Below are positions 24,601 to 35,649 of a DNA stretch of 64,000 nt, piece after piece. Position 1 is the stretch's first letter, and each line of letters begins with the position of its first letter. A program made the position numbers and the translations under genes. The stretch lies in contig CAMPDV010001546.1 of the NCBI GenBank assembly GCA_946699065.1, positions 1 to 64,000 of the forward strand, read 5' to 3'. Origin of the DNA: Loxodes magnus (Eukaryota; Ciliophora; Karyorelictea; Loxodida; Loxodidae). Below the pieces are notes generated by a model. The model was not told where the DNA came from. It made no database searches and saw only the letters and a program-made list of their open reading frames with translations.

Positions 24601-27600
24601 CAAACAGCTTCCCGTCTGGAAATCCCAGACTTTTATCGTCGTATCATAACTTGCAGAAACAATGTATTTCTGGTCCAGAGAGATCGCTACAGATCAAACG
24701 TAGTTCGCATGACCAGTTAAAGTCCTCAAACAGCTTCCCGTCTGGAAATCCCAGACTTTTATCGTCGTATCATAACTTGCAGAAACAATGTATTTCTGGT
24801 CCAGAGAGATCGCTACAGATCAAACTCCGTTCGCATGACCAGTTAAAGTCCTCAAACAGCTTCCCGTCTGGAAATCCCAGACTTTTATCGTCGTATCATA
24901 ACTTGCAGAAACAATGTATTTCTGGTCCAGAGAGATCGCTACAGATAAAACTCCGTTCGCATGACCAGTTAAAGTCCTCAAACAGCTTCCCGTCTGGAAA
25001 TCCCAGACTTTTATCGTCGTATCATAACTTGCAGAAACAATGTATTTCTGGTCCAGAGAGATCGCTACAGATCAAACTCCGTTCGCATGACCAGTTAAAG
25101 TCCTCAAACAGCTTCCCGTCTGGAAATCCCAGACTTTTATCGTCGTATCATAACTTGCAGAAACAATGTATTTCTGGTCCAGAGAGATCGCTACAGATCA
25201 AACTCCGTTCGCATGACCAGTTAAAGTCCTCAAACAGCTTCCCGTCTGGAAATCCCAGACTTTTATCGTCGTATCATAACTTGCAGAAACAATGTATTTC
25301 TGGTCCAGAGAGATCGCTACAGATCAAACTCCGTTCGCATGACCAGTTAAAGTCCTCAAACAGCTTCCCGTCTGGAAATCCCAGACTTTTATCGTCGTAT
25401 CATAACTTGCAGAAACAATGTATTTCTGGTCCAGAGAGATCGCTACAGATCAAACTCCGTTCGCATGACCAGTTAAAGTCCTCAAACAGCTTCCCGTCTG
25501 GAAATCCCAGACTTTTATCGTCGTATCATCACTTGCAGAAACAATGTATTTCTGGTCCAGAGAGATCGCTACAGATAAAACTAGTTCGCATGACCAGTTA
25601 AAGTCCTCAAACAGCTTCCCGTCTGGAAATCCCAGACTTTTATCGTCGTATCATAACTTGCAGAAACAATGTATTTCTGGTCCAGAGAGATCGCTACAGA
25701 TAAAACGTAGCTCGCATGACCAGTTAAAGTCCTCAAACAGCTTCCCGTCTGGAAATCCCAGACTTTTATCGTCGTATCATAACTTGCAGAAACAATGTAT
25801 TTCTGGTCCAGAGAGATCGCTACAGATCAAACGTAGTCCGCATGACCAGTTAAAGTCCTCAAACAGCTTCCCGTCTGGAAATCCCAGACTTTTATCGTCG
25901 TATCATAACTTGCAGAAACAATGTATTTCTGGTCCAGAGAGATCGCTACAGATAAAACGTAGCTCGCATGACCAGTTAAAGTCCTCAAACAGCTTCCCGT
26001 CTGGAAATCCCAGACTTTTATCGTCGTATCATAACTTGCAGAAACAATGTATTTCTGGTCCAGAGAGATCGCTACAGATAAAACTCCGTTCGCATGACCA
26101 GTTAAAGTCCTCAAACAGCTTCCCGTCTGGAAATCCCAGACTTTTATCGTCGTATCATAACTTGCAGAAACAATGTATTTCTGGTCCAGAGAGATCGCTA
26201 CAGATCAAACTCAGTTCGCATGACCAGTTAAAGTCCTCAAACAGCTTCCCGTCTGGAAATCCCAGACTTTTATCGTCGTATCATAACTTGCAGAAACAAT
26301 GTATTTCTGGTCCAGAGAGATCGCTACAGATAAAACTCCGTTCGCATGACCAGTTAAAGTCCTCAAACAGCTTCCCGTCTGGAAATCCCAGACTTTTATC
26401 GTCGTATCATCACTTGCAGAAACAATGTATTTCTGGTCCAGAGAGATCGCTACAGATAAAACGTAGCTCGCATGACCAGTTAAAGTCCTCAAACAGCTTC
26501 CCGTCTGGAAATCCCAGACTTTTATCGTCGTATCATAACTTGCAGAAACAATGTATTTCTGGTCCAGAGAGATCGCTACAGATCAAACGTAGCTCGCATG
26601 ACCAGTTAAAGTCCTCAAACAGCTTCCCGTCTGGAAATCCCAGACTTTTATCGTCGTATCATAACTTGCAGAAACAATGTATTTCTGGTCCAGAGAGATC
26701 GCTACAGATAAAACTCCGTTCGCATGACCAGTTAAAGTCCTCAAACAGCTTCCCGTCTGGAAATCCCAGACTTTTATCGTCGTATCATCACTTGCAGAAA
26801 CAATGTATTTCTGGTCCAGAGAGATCGCTACAGATCAAACTCAGTTCGCATGACCAGTTAAAGTCCTCAAACAGCTTCCCGTCTGGAAATCCCAGACTTT
26901 TATCGTCGTATCATAACTTGCAGAAACAATGTATTTCTGGTCCAGAGAGATCGCTACAGATAAAACGTAGCTCGCATGACCAGTTAAAGTCCTCAAACAG
27001 CTTCCCGTCTGGAAATCCCAGACTTTTATCGTCGTATCATAACTTGCAGAAACAATGTATTTCTGGTCCAGAGAGATCGCTACAGATCAAACTCCGTTCG
27101 CATGACCAGTTAAAGTCCTCAAACAGCTTCCCGTCTGGAAATCCCAGACTTTTATCGTCGTATCATCACTTGCAGAAACAATGTATTTCTGGTCCAGAGA
27201 GATCGCTACAGATCAAACTCCGTTCGCATGACCAGTTAAAGTCCTCAAACAGCTTCCCGTCTGGAAATCCCAGACTTTTATCGTCGTATCATCACTTGCA
27301 GAAACAATGTATTTCTGGTCCAGAGAGATCGCTACAGATAAAACGTAGCTCGCATGACCAGTTAAAGTCCTCAAACAGCTTCCCGTCTGGAAATCCCAGA
27401 CTTTTATCGTCGTATCATAACTTGCAGAAACAATGTATTTCTGGTCCAGAGAGATCGCTACAGATCAAACGTAGTCCGCATGACCAGTTAAAGTCCTCAA
27501 ACAGCTTCCCGTCTGGAAATCCCAGACTTTTATCGTCGTATCATAACTTGCAGAAACAATGTATTTCTGGTCCAGAGAGATCGCTACAGATCAAACTCCG

Positions 27601-28290
27601 TTCGCATGACCAGTTAAAGTCCTCAAACAGCTTCCCGTCTGGAAATCCCAGACTTTTATCGTCGTATCATAACTTGCAGAAACAATGTATTTCTGGTCCA
27701 GAGAGATCGCTACAGATCAAACTCCGTTCGCATGACCAGTTAAAGTCCTCAAACAGCTTCCCGTCTGGAAATCCCAGACTTTTATCGTCGTATCATCACT
27801 TGCAGAAACAATGTATTTCTGGTCCAGAGAGATCGCTACAGATCAAACTCCGTTCGCATGACCAGTTAAAGTCCTCAAACAGCTTCCCGTCTGGAAATCC
27901 CAGACTTTTATCGTCGTATCATAACTTGCAGAAACAATGTATTTCTGGTCCAGAGAGATCGCTACAGATCAAACTCAGTTCGCATGACCAGTTAAAGTCC
28001 TCAAACAGCTTCCCGTCTGGAAATCCCAGACTTTTATCGTCGTATCATAACTTGCAGAAACAATGTATTTCTGGTCCAGAGAGATCGCTACAGATAAAAC
28101 GTAGCTCGCATGACCAGTTAAAGTCCTCAAACAGCTTCCCGTCTGGAAATCCCAGACTTTTATCGTCGTATCATAACTTGCAGAAACAATGTATTTCTGG
28201 TCCAGAGAGATCGCTACAGATCAAACTCCGTTCGCATGACCAGTTAAAGTCCTCAAACAGCTTCCCGTCTGGAAATTCCAGACTTTTATC
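21679..28290 (-). repeat. Giant tandem WD40-blade array (~52 units of 126 bp)
   Basis: About 52 head-to-tail copies of the 126-bp WD40 blade also found in the gene at 7-8.8 kb, in the same orientation. Each unit encodes [15 protein letters not shown]...[17 protein letters not shown]. Units differ almost only at four places: after GHA, [D/N/S], [Y/G/W] and, after V, [L/W/R]; and SAS[Y/D/S]D. There is no start region, membrane segment or diverged closing blade at either end, and both edges fall at the same point of the unit (GGAAAT.CCAGACTTTTATC). Several units are 1-2 bp short in the 12-bp variable window (near 22012, 22395, 23895, 24025, 24145, 25577), so the array is not one frame; the longest continuous part runs from about 25580 to 28290 (about 21 units). 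It looks like a silent reservoir or an expanded pseudogene fragment. Unit number may be affected by assembly. Confidence 0.9.
24225..24330. other. Scrambled unit inside the WD40 array
   Basis: One place in the array has a disordered unit: the CAATGTATTTCTGG segment is duplicated and rearranged, and fragments of the TTTTATCG and CAGAGAGA parts are joined out of order over about 100 bp. All other units are clean. This is either a real recombination scar or a misassembly point, and it separates the ~30-unit right block from the ~20-unit left block. Confidence 0.75.
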
Positions 28291-29011
28291 CTTCGCTGCG
28301 TCTTATAATTCTAGGCATTTATTTTAACTTTTTTTTATTTAAATAATTTTATATTTTCTCATAAAAAAGTTCCTTTATTTATTGTTTCATATTTTTCTTC
28401 AAATTCTAAATTAAATTTATTCTTTTCTCTTTTTTGTATTATTTTTTTTTATTTCTTTTTTAATTATTCTTTTTTCTGATTTTTTTCATCTTTTTTTTCC
28501 GTTTTTAATATGTTGATCTATTTTTTCACTAATTTGTTTTTAAAATTTTTTCATTTTTACATTTTAAAGATGCTATTTTAATTATTTTTTCAACTTGCGT
28601 TTTACAAACTTTATTTTTCTATATTGATTGAAAAATATAATCACATTTTTATTTTAAATGTCTTTTCAGTTCTTTTATTTATTTTGCAAATTTGTATTTT
28701 TTTTGTTTTATTTATAAAAAATTTTATTAGCTTTTTTTCTTAGATTTTTGAATTTTAATTTACATAAATTTTTTTTCAATTTTTATTTTTTTTTATTTTT
28801 TTTTCATTTTTTCACTATGTTTTTAAGTTTTTTTAAGTCCAAAATTTTTTTAATTTTTTCCATTCCCAAAATCTCCTGTAGTGTCAAACTCTTATCGACA
28901 ATTGGTTTTCATTTTTCGCATTTTGAAATTATTTTATTTTTATTCAAATATCTTCTATTCATTCATAGATCAAAATTCGTTTTTAATGCTCTTTCTTCAA
29001 AATTTTTTTAA
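28291..29011. other. T-rich spacer, second copy
   Basis: Low-complexity T-rich sequence similar in character and in several phrases to 4331-5117. It starts directly at the 5' side of the WD40 array and shows no coding potential on the minus strand that could serve as an N-terminal part for the array. Confidence 0.55.
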
Positions 29012-29890
29012 TTTATTCCGTCAGAAAAAAGTCTTTTAAGTGTTGAAAGCTAAGCAAAATTACAAAATTATATTATTCACGATTTAATGCTGAACATGAA
29101 CTTGATTCTCTTTTTTTAAATCATCAAAAATTTATCATAACCGAAAATTTAAAAAATTATTACGACCCAATTCAAAAAAAATAGCACAAACCAAAATCAA
29201 AAATTTCAAATCATTTTATGTTTTGAGACTTTTTTTTTTATTTTTATTCCTTTCCGAAATTTTTTCACCTCGATTTCCCTCACTTTGTTCCGTCTCATAT
29301 AGTGTAAAACTCAGAGCAAAAAAAGGCTTTTACACTTTTTTGTAATTTTGTAAATATATATATGACTTTCTGATTTCCAAAATACATTTCTATAAAAATT
29401 AAAAGTTCTATTTCGAAATTTTTTAAGTTTGTTCCGTCCGAAAAAAGTCTTGCAGTGTAAAAAGCTGAGCAAAAAAACAAAATTATATTTTTCACGATTT
29501 TATGCTTATAAATACTCTTATTCGCCTTTCGATAAGCTCTAAAAATCAAAAAAAATACCGAACCCAAATCTTACAATTTTGCACGACCAAAATCGAAAAA
29601 ATATCACAACCCAATTAAAAAAAAATTGAAACACAACCCAAAATCAAAATTTGCAAAACCAATATAAAATTTTAAAAACCAAACTCAAAAATTTTCAAAA
29701 CCAAAATCAAAAAAAATAGTCAGAAATTTTTTATTTCCATTTTTTCAAAACCCTTTTATTTTTAAAAATTTTTCTTAAAAAAATTTATTCCTTTCTGACC
29801 TTCTACTTATCCCGAAATCCCCCAGCTTGTTCCGTCCCAACTCAGCCCTATAGTGTAAAACGCTGAGCAAAAAAAGGCTTTTTTTATTTT
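29012..29890 (+). repeat. Four further copies of the GTCCGAAAAAAGTC module
   Basis: Copies start near 29012, 29286, 29429 and 29826. The last, with CCCCCAGCTTGTTCCGTCCC and AACGCTGAGCAAAAAAAGGC, is nearly identical over about 70 bp to the copy at 6150-6220. The order of module types parallels that at 5.1-6.25 kb, so the two spacer blocks are a duplicated segment. In both cases a minus-strand WD40 gene follows on the right. Confidence 0.7.
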
Positions 29891-30424
29891 CGCAATTTTC
29901 GGAGCTTCTAACTCATGAAAATTTTAACATGAAAGAAATTCAAATATAGTACACTGAAAAAATTCATTTTCGTAAAAAACACATAATGCAACTTAAAAAT
30001 AATAATAAGAAGATTAAACCAAACGTAACCAAAATTTATACAAAAATTAAACAAAATTGCACGAGCACATATCTCAAAAAAAATCTAATACTATACTAGA
30101 AAATAAAAAAAAACTCTAGTACATACTTAAAAAATTTTCCAACGCTCGAAAATTTAAACTTTTTTAGTCTAGTACATAACTCAAAAATTTTTACTCTATC
30201 ACATACTTCGAAAATTTCAAACACTATTAAAATTATTTAAAGAAAATAAAACTTAAAAAATAATATTGCAATTACTCTATCTATTTATTTTAAATAAATT
30301 TGACTTTAAATAATAAAACTTACTAATTTCAGAAAAAGACTTAGAAATTTTTTTTAAAATCAATATAATAGTAATAAGAAAAACAACTTGTTCAGTTAGA
30401 ATAAAGACTTAACAATTTTAAATT
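29891..30424. other. AT-rich 3' flank, no gene seen
   Basis: Between the module copies and the degenerate end of the RING/WD40 gene; nothing recognised. Confidence 0.5.
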
Positions 30425-32438
30425 CTTTAATGTAAAAACTTAGATAGTTAAACTCCATAAAGGAAATTCTCAACTCTTGATATACTACTTGTCCTCAGTA
30501 CTCATAATAGTATTGCTCGTTACGCAATTCTAAAATTATAAGCCATAGTCAGCATATACTTTGCTCCAGTCAGTCTACTAAATGTGGTAAATATGAACTT
30601 ACCTATTATTAGTTGTTAGTATCTACTCCATTCGATATCCTTCCTATGTTCTATCTTCTAATGTTGTAGTCTTTGGATTAAGCTTATCAATCAAATTAAC
30701 TTTAGTTACTTGATACCAACCATTAGTTGTCCTTTGATAATGATAAACTTCCTGTATAGTCAGAATTGTTTGAAACACAGACACATTATTCATTGTTGAT
30801 ATTTCAGATTCTTATTGTCTTGTCATAAGCTCCAGATAAGATATACTTGCTGTTACTCGAGAATATTACCGATAAGACAATTGAGGTGTGACCCGATAAG
30901 ACCATTGTACAAGACAGAGTTCGAGAGTTCCATAAACGAATAGTTTCGTCATGAGATCCAGTCATGATGTAAGCGGAATCACTGGATATAGCCACAGATG
31001 ATACATAACTAGTGTGACCACTCATGGTCTTACAGGTACCTGTCTTGACGTTGTATAGTCTAAGAGTAGTATCATCACTTCCCGATACGATGAAATTACT
31101 GTTAGGTGAGATGGCAACCGATGTGGCAACGTTTGAGTGTCCAGTGTATATGTGTGGGTGTTCGATAGAGATTGAAGTTAGGTTAGCACTAGATAGATTA
31201 CAGTTAATAAATTTGGAGTTACGGATGCTAGATTATGCGAGATTAGAGTTGGCGAAGTTACAGTTTGCGAAGGTGGTGTTAGAGATGTCCGAGTTAGTTA
31301 AGTCAAGTTTTTAGAAGTTTTAATTTGTGAATTAGAAAATCAAGTAGTTCAACATTTTTAGGGTGTTAGTAGCTATTTAAGATATTCCTTATTGCGATAT
31401 GCATAACTAAATTGTCTAAAATAACTTGACATGAATTTATTAGTCTGTTACTTATGCTAATTATAAAAGTATTAACGTTTAGTTAACCAATCCTGGTTTA
31501 CTTAGAGGACTTTAATTCAACGTTATTATATCTATATTCTCTTTCTTTAACTGATTCAACATCTGCTTTAGTTTTTCAAACGTTAGATTTGTGAAGTCCT
31601 AGATTATATACTTGTTAGCAATCTACTGTTTTTATATTTAGGGTTAGTCTAAACTTCTGGCTATACTGCAATAGTTGCTACTTAACAAATCTCATTTATT
31701 ACGTCAACTTGCTTGAAATAGTTTTATATTAACTTCTCTGCCTCATTCAAAGTTAATTACTACCCATTGGACTTCTAACTTAAATAACTGAAAACTTTGA
31801 ACATACATTACTAGATAATATTTCGTAAATTTTGTATTTTCATTTGCTAACTCTGATTTTTTTTAAATTCATCATAACTCTTGCAAGATTAAATTAAATT
31901 CTTATTAACTACTCTGCCTTAGATTTTATTAGTATTAACCCAATGATTTTTTTTAAAATTCACTTGCTACTTGCAGCTTAGACAAACGTTAAAGTAAATT
32001 TTTTATCTTATTATTTGTACCAGAAATCTAATCAGTTAAAATTTATAATATCTATTGAAAGAAGAAGGCCTAGATACTCTACATAAATTAAAAACTGACT
32101 TATATGACTTCTTTTATCTTGTTATGCTAACTTTATTTTTGAGTCTAATATCCCTGTAACAACTTATATTAATCTTTCATCTATACTTATTCAGTAGAAT
32201 AAAACTATTAATTTGTTGGTATTTGCTACTGAACTTGTAGTTAAACTACATATTCTTATAACTATTCAGGCTGTATGTAGTAAACTTGTTGATGAACTTT
32301 GCATTTGATTTCTTAAGTAAACTAAAATTTAGTTTTAAGACAATTTAAACATGAAATACAACCACAAGGTAATTGCTTAGACACTCGCTTGTCTTAATAG
32401 GATTGCTCTTTACAGTTTGAACACTGATTGTTATCCAT
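30425..32438 (-). CDS. RING-like / coiled-coil / pentapeptide / WD40 protein, 3' part decayed
   Basis: A single frame (TAR = Gln, TGA = Trp) opens at ATG 32438. Residues 6-49 hold a zinc-binding cluster C-x2-C-x15-C-x-C-x2-C-x2-C-x12-C-x2-H (CSNC, PCGCISCLNC, CKVH), RING- or B-box-like. A long Q-rich coiled coil follows. Next comes a pentapeptide-repeat stretch (LDLTNSDISNTTFANCNFAN and SNLAQ, SKFINCNLSSANLTS), read through an in-frame TAA = Gln. Then there are at least three WD40 blades (GHSNVATSVAIS, GHTSYVSSVAISSDSAYIMT, GHTSIVLSVIFSSNSKYIL). After about 30780 only a weak blade (SLSKDNQWLVSS) is seen. Another frame near 30430-30490 reads STEDKQYIKSWEFPL, resembling the C-terminus of the gene at 7 kb (SGGEDKVLRKWRIAL). 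So the 3' quarter is frame-shifted or carries an unrecognised intron. RING plus WD40 would suggest a ubiquitin-ligase substrate receptor; that is inference. Confidence 0.7.
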
Positions 32439-32904
32439 TTATAAAGATTAAAAATTAAACAAGTATATATAAAAAAAAAAACCTAAAAAATAACAAATTC
32501 AAAATTCAAACTATAACAAAATGAATTTTCTGCGAATTTATTAGCTTAGAAAAAAATGTATTTAAATAATATAAAAAATATTATTATAATAATGACTATA
32601 AATTAAACATTTTAGTACGATGGTTAAAAATAATATACTAGTGATTTTGAAGAATGAACAAATAACTAAAAAAATATTAGAAATTAATTAATCTAAAACA
32701 ATTTAAACAGGCATTCCATGAAAAAATGATTAAAAAATATATATATAAGATTTTAAAAAATAAATATCTAAAAAAAATAAAAAAATGGTGGAAAAACTAA
32801 AATTATTTTTATTTATCTCATAAAAAATAAGAGTAAGCATGAAACATCTATAATTACATCCACATCATCTTAAAAAATAATTTTTTTAATAAATAATAAA
32901 TATG
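32439..32904. other. AT-rich 5' flank, no gene seen
   Basis: Should contain the promoter of the minus-strand RING/WD40 gene. The right end has the AATAAATAATAAATATGGC tail of the LINE-Y copy. Confidence 0.5.
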
Positions 32905-32943
32905 GCTATAGAGAGCGTAGCCCCGCGTTGGTGCGCAGCTCTT
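32905..32943 (-). repeat. LINE-Y 3' stem-loop tail
   Basis: Minus strand: AAAGAGCTGCGCACCAACGC...GGCTACGCTCTCTATAGCC, then ATATTTATTATTTATT. AGAGC pairs with GCTCT and further partial pairing closes a loop. The same structure with compensating and loop changes ends SINE-A (38146-38184, 49725-49764, eroded at 11073) and SINE-C (19496-19538). In stringent-type LINEs such a tail is the reverse-transcriptase recognition site. Confidence 0.8.
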
Positions 32944-33965
32944 TACATATCTCAAAATATGTCAGTTTCTTCAAGTAAGCATTCAGGTAATAGAAATTCT
33001 TCTCTTATTAGTTACATATCTTCCTCAATTTCCTCTATATTATCTCTTGTTATTCTGTCTTCTATCTATCTACGCTTTATTAGATTTTTATTGCAAGCTT
33101 AATTTATTTTTTCTTACATACCTTACTAATTTTCATTTCTAATTATTTTCTTCTTGATCAAGCTTTTATACACTCATAAAAATTATCCTTTTCCTGCTCT
33201 ATAGTATTTTCCTATTTCTTTTTTCCTTCAATTTTCTTTTCTAAGTATCCTTTTTTTCTTTTTTCTAATATATCTTTGATATAATCTTTTATTATCAAGT
33301 CAGCTTTAGCTCTTTTTTGCTCTTCTTAGGTTCTAATGAAATTCTCGAATTTGGTTGTACCTTTTATTATATCAAATATTTTCATTCCTTATCTCTCTAC
33401 TCCTATTGCTCTTAGATTTCAAATACGCTATTATCTTCCTTCTCTGTATTCTGAACAGATTTCTATGATATGCCTTTCATTTTCTCTTGCATTGCTGCAG
33501 AAAGGGCATTAACTTGTCATAACTAGGTGTCTTTCTTTTAAGCAATCATTGCTCCCATTACATCTCGTTCTTATTCTAAAAAATGTAGCATATTTCTTCT
33601 TTTCTTTTTTATTATATCTCAGGTAATTGGGTGGTCCTACTGCATATTCATCAAATCATGTTTTTCTATACCGTAATGTTGTTATCATTTACTCCATTCT
33701 TTCACTATTTTTTCTACGTATATTTTATATTCTCAAACTGCATGATTAATGTTTCTTCCCTTTTTAATTATTTTTACCATCATCTATAAATATTTTTGTC
33801 CTCAATTTTTAATTCTAATTTTATTGCCATGCAATATTATTCAAATATAAAGTTCTCTTCTTTACTAAAATCGAACATTAAACCGTCTACTGCTTTTCCT
33901 TTATTTCCTATTAATTAGCCTCTTAATCTCAACGTTTTTTGTCATAGGTAATGTTTAAATTTCAT
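32905..33965 (-). mobile_element. LINE-Y, 3' part of a non-LTR retrotransposon
   Basis: Minus-strand translation gives the C-terminal part of a LINE ORF2-like protein. It includes WFDEYAVGPPNYLRYN, FFRIRTRCNGSNDC and the zinc-binding motif CPFCSNARENERHIIEIC (C-x2-C-x9-H-x4-C, the zf-RVT type found after LINE reverse transcriptases). A long charged helical tail follows that ends almost at the 3' stem-loop. The frame changes near 33725, so the copy is decayed and 5'-truncated; no RT catalytic motif is present. Its 3' terminus carries the stem-loop and TTTATT tail shared with SINE-A and SINE-C, which makes it the likely partner LINE family. Confidence 0.75.
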
Positions 33966-34049
33966 AAACTATATTTCGTGTTCTAACATCTCATTTTGCA
34001 TTTAAAAAGGGCATCTATGATTATTCGTAAAGATCTTCTCTATATTATT

Positions 34050-35600
34050 TCTAAATTTAAACTTTAAACTTAAAGAGTTTTTATACATCTATAACTGCAA
34101 GAATTGCTTCCTTTAATTATAGACATTGGTAATTTTTTTATTGCTTTTAATTATAATCTTGATCTTAACAATTTTAAATTACTTTAGTTTAATCTCATCT
34201 TTTATTTCATCCTTTTATGCTTTTTCCATTTCTAATAATTCTATTCTTATTGACATAAGTTTCTTGTGAAATATTTTTTAATCTAAATATTCTAAATAAG
34301 ACTTAAGAAAGGAGTTTATAAGACCTTAACCATATAATATAAGTCATCTTAAATCATAATTCCCAATCTTTAATTTAATTTCAACTAAAAAAGTTTTTGG
34401 ACCGGAAACTCCTTTCCGATTGCGCGACCCGATACTCTCTTTTAAAGGAATAACGGGGATATCCTGTTGTGCTCCAGGCACAGCTGCTAGGGAGCTCCAT
34501 CGCTATGAGAGCCAGGCTTTAAGCCCCTACCAAGAATGGATGATCTCGAAGACAACGTTCCCTTCAGAGAATGGCCCTGACCAGGACTTTCTGACGACAG
34601 AAACTTGTTCCTAGCCATAAAACCAGAAAGTGTTGTCACGAAGGTCATTCTCAGCTCCCACCATCTTTTCAATTATTAATTCCCAATCTTTTACAATAGT
34701 AAATATCTTATATTAGAATAGTATATTCATTTAAAAATGTACTCGAATGTATCATACTCTCCACACATACAGTAGGAATATCTATAGGATAGTGATGATC
34801 TTAAAGATATTTTCAAAGTTAAGGATTGGGTTCTAAATTAAATATAACGATAATTTCTTGTCTAAATTCTTTGTTCAACTTAGTGCAATTAATTACTGGA
34901 AATTGATTAAGATTACTAAACTGCTCAGTATAAATTTTAGCTTTTTCATTTTCTTAAACTTTTGAGTATCTGTTTTATAGAAATATTTTCTATATTATCT
35001 CTAATTGCTCCATCACTTATTTTCCTAGAAATTATTTGCAATATGGGATCACTTCTGCCTCATAACTGAAAACTGAGCTTAGGAAAGTTTTTAACAATAT
35101 TTTTGAATTATATGGTGTTAATCCCTTATTCATTGTTATTTTTCTCAGTATTCATATTTACATCTTTCATGCTGCTTCTAGTCTATTCTCCATTTGCTTT
35201 TCAAAACTTTTTAAAGCATTTACTTTACTCATTATAATTTGTCTAAAATCATATATACTTTCTACCTTTAGACTCCAAAGCTTTAATGATTCAAGCCTAT
35301 TGCCATGTTATAGCAAATCAAAGCCCATTTATCTTTTTCTTGATGTCTTAACTAACTTTTTACATTTTGATTCTATTTTAACTTTAGAATCATGTCCTAA
35401 AGCTTCATTACAACATTTTAATGCTTCATTCAATTTTCAAATCTCCCAATAGATTTCTCTTTATCGATATATTTCAACATGATTGATAATTTTCTTAAAA
35501 CAGAGTTATTGCTTTCTATTACATCTTATATTTCCCCTAATTATTTTAAATATAATTTAATCTTTTTAAAAGGCTCAACAATTTTAAGTGCTAGCTTTAA
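34050..35600 (-). mobile_element. LINE-X copy 1 (minus), interrupted by SINE-B
   Basis: Minus-strand sequence homologous at DNA level to the plus-strand element at 35650-37110. Key landmark near 34765: YCMCGEYDTFEYIF, a C-x-C...zinc motif of the kind that closes LINE ORF2 proteins. Downstream is the phrase EAILAVIDV-like (CAATTCTTGCAGTTATAGATG). It is split by the SINE-B insertion at 34372-34676, so the LINE copy is older than that insertion. The 5' extent is approximate and no RT core was recognised; probably a 5'-truncated relic. Confidence 0.6.
34372..34676 (-). mobile_element. SINE-B copy 2, with 15-bp target-site duplication
   Basis: A 305-bp, distinctly less AT-rich element flanked by a perfect 15-bp duplication TAATTCCCAATCTTT at 34357-34371 and 34677-34691. 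On the minus strand it starts AAAAGATGGTGGGAGCTGAG and ends with a GGAAAGGAGTTTCC hairpin and CCAAAAACTTTTTTAG. It matches 40194-40506 closely and 9285-9563 loosely. The duplication shows target-primed retrotransposition into LINE-X copy 1. Small frames on both strands here have no family. The body could derive from a structured RNA gene; I could not assign which one. Confidence 0.88.
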
Positions 35601-35649
35601 AAAAAGTTAAGAATGATCTTAATAAAAAAATGAGAAAATATGGTTTAAA

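Noticed and set aside
21679-28290. A single giant WD40 gene of about 52 blades
   Set aside because: At least six 1-2 bp length changes, one scrambled unit, no start region and no closing blades argue against one continuous gene.
25544-28327. A 927-codon plus-strand open frame across the WD40 array ([10 protein letters not shown].. repeats), plus similar ones at 7180, 21975, 22466, 23600 and 24399
   Set aside because: It is the antisense shadow of the WD40 units. The 126-bp unit, a multiple of three, happens to lack stops in that frame; the minus strand shows a known fold.
34420-34672. Two overlapping opposite-strand frames of about 60 codons inside SINE-B copy 2 (and a 77-codon frame at 40176-40409)
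   Set aside because: They lie in a SINE-like element, differ between copies and show no family.
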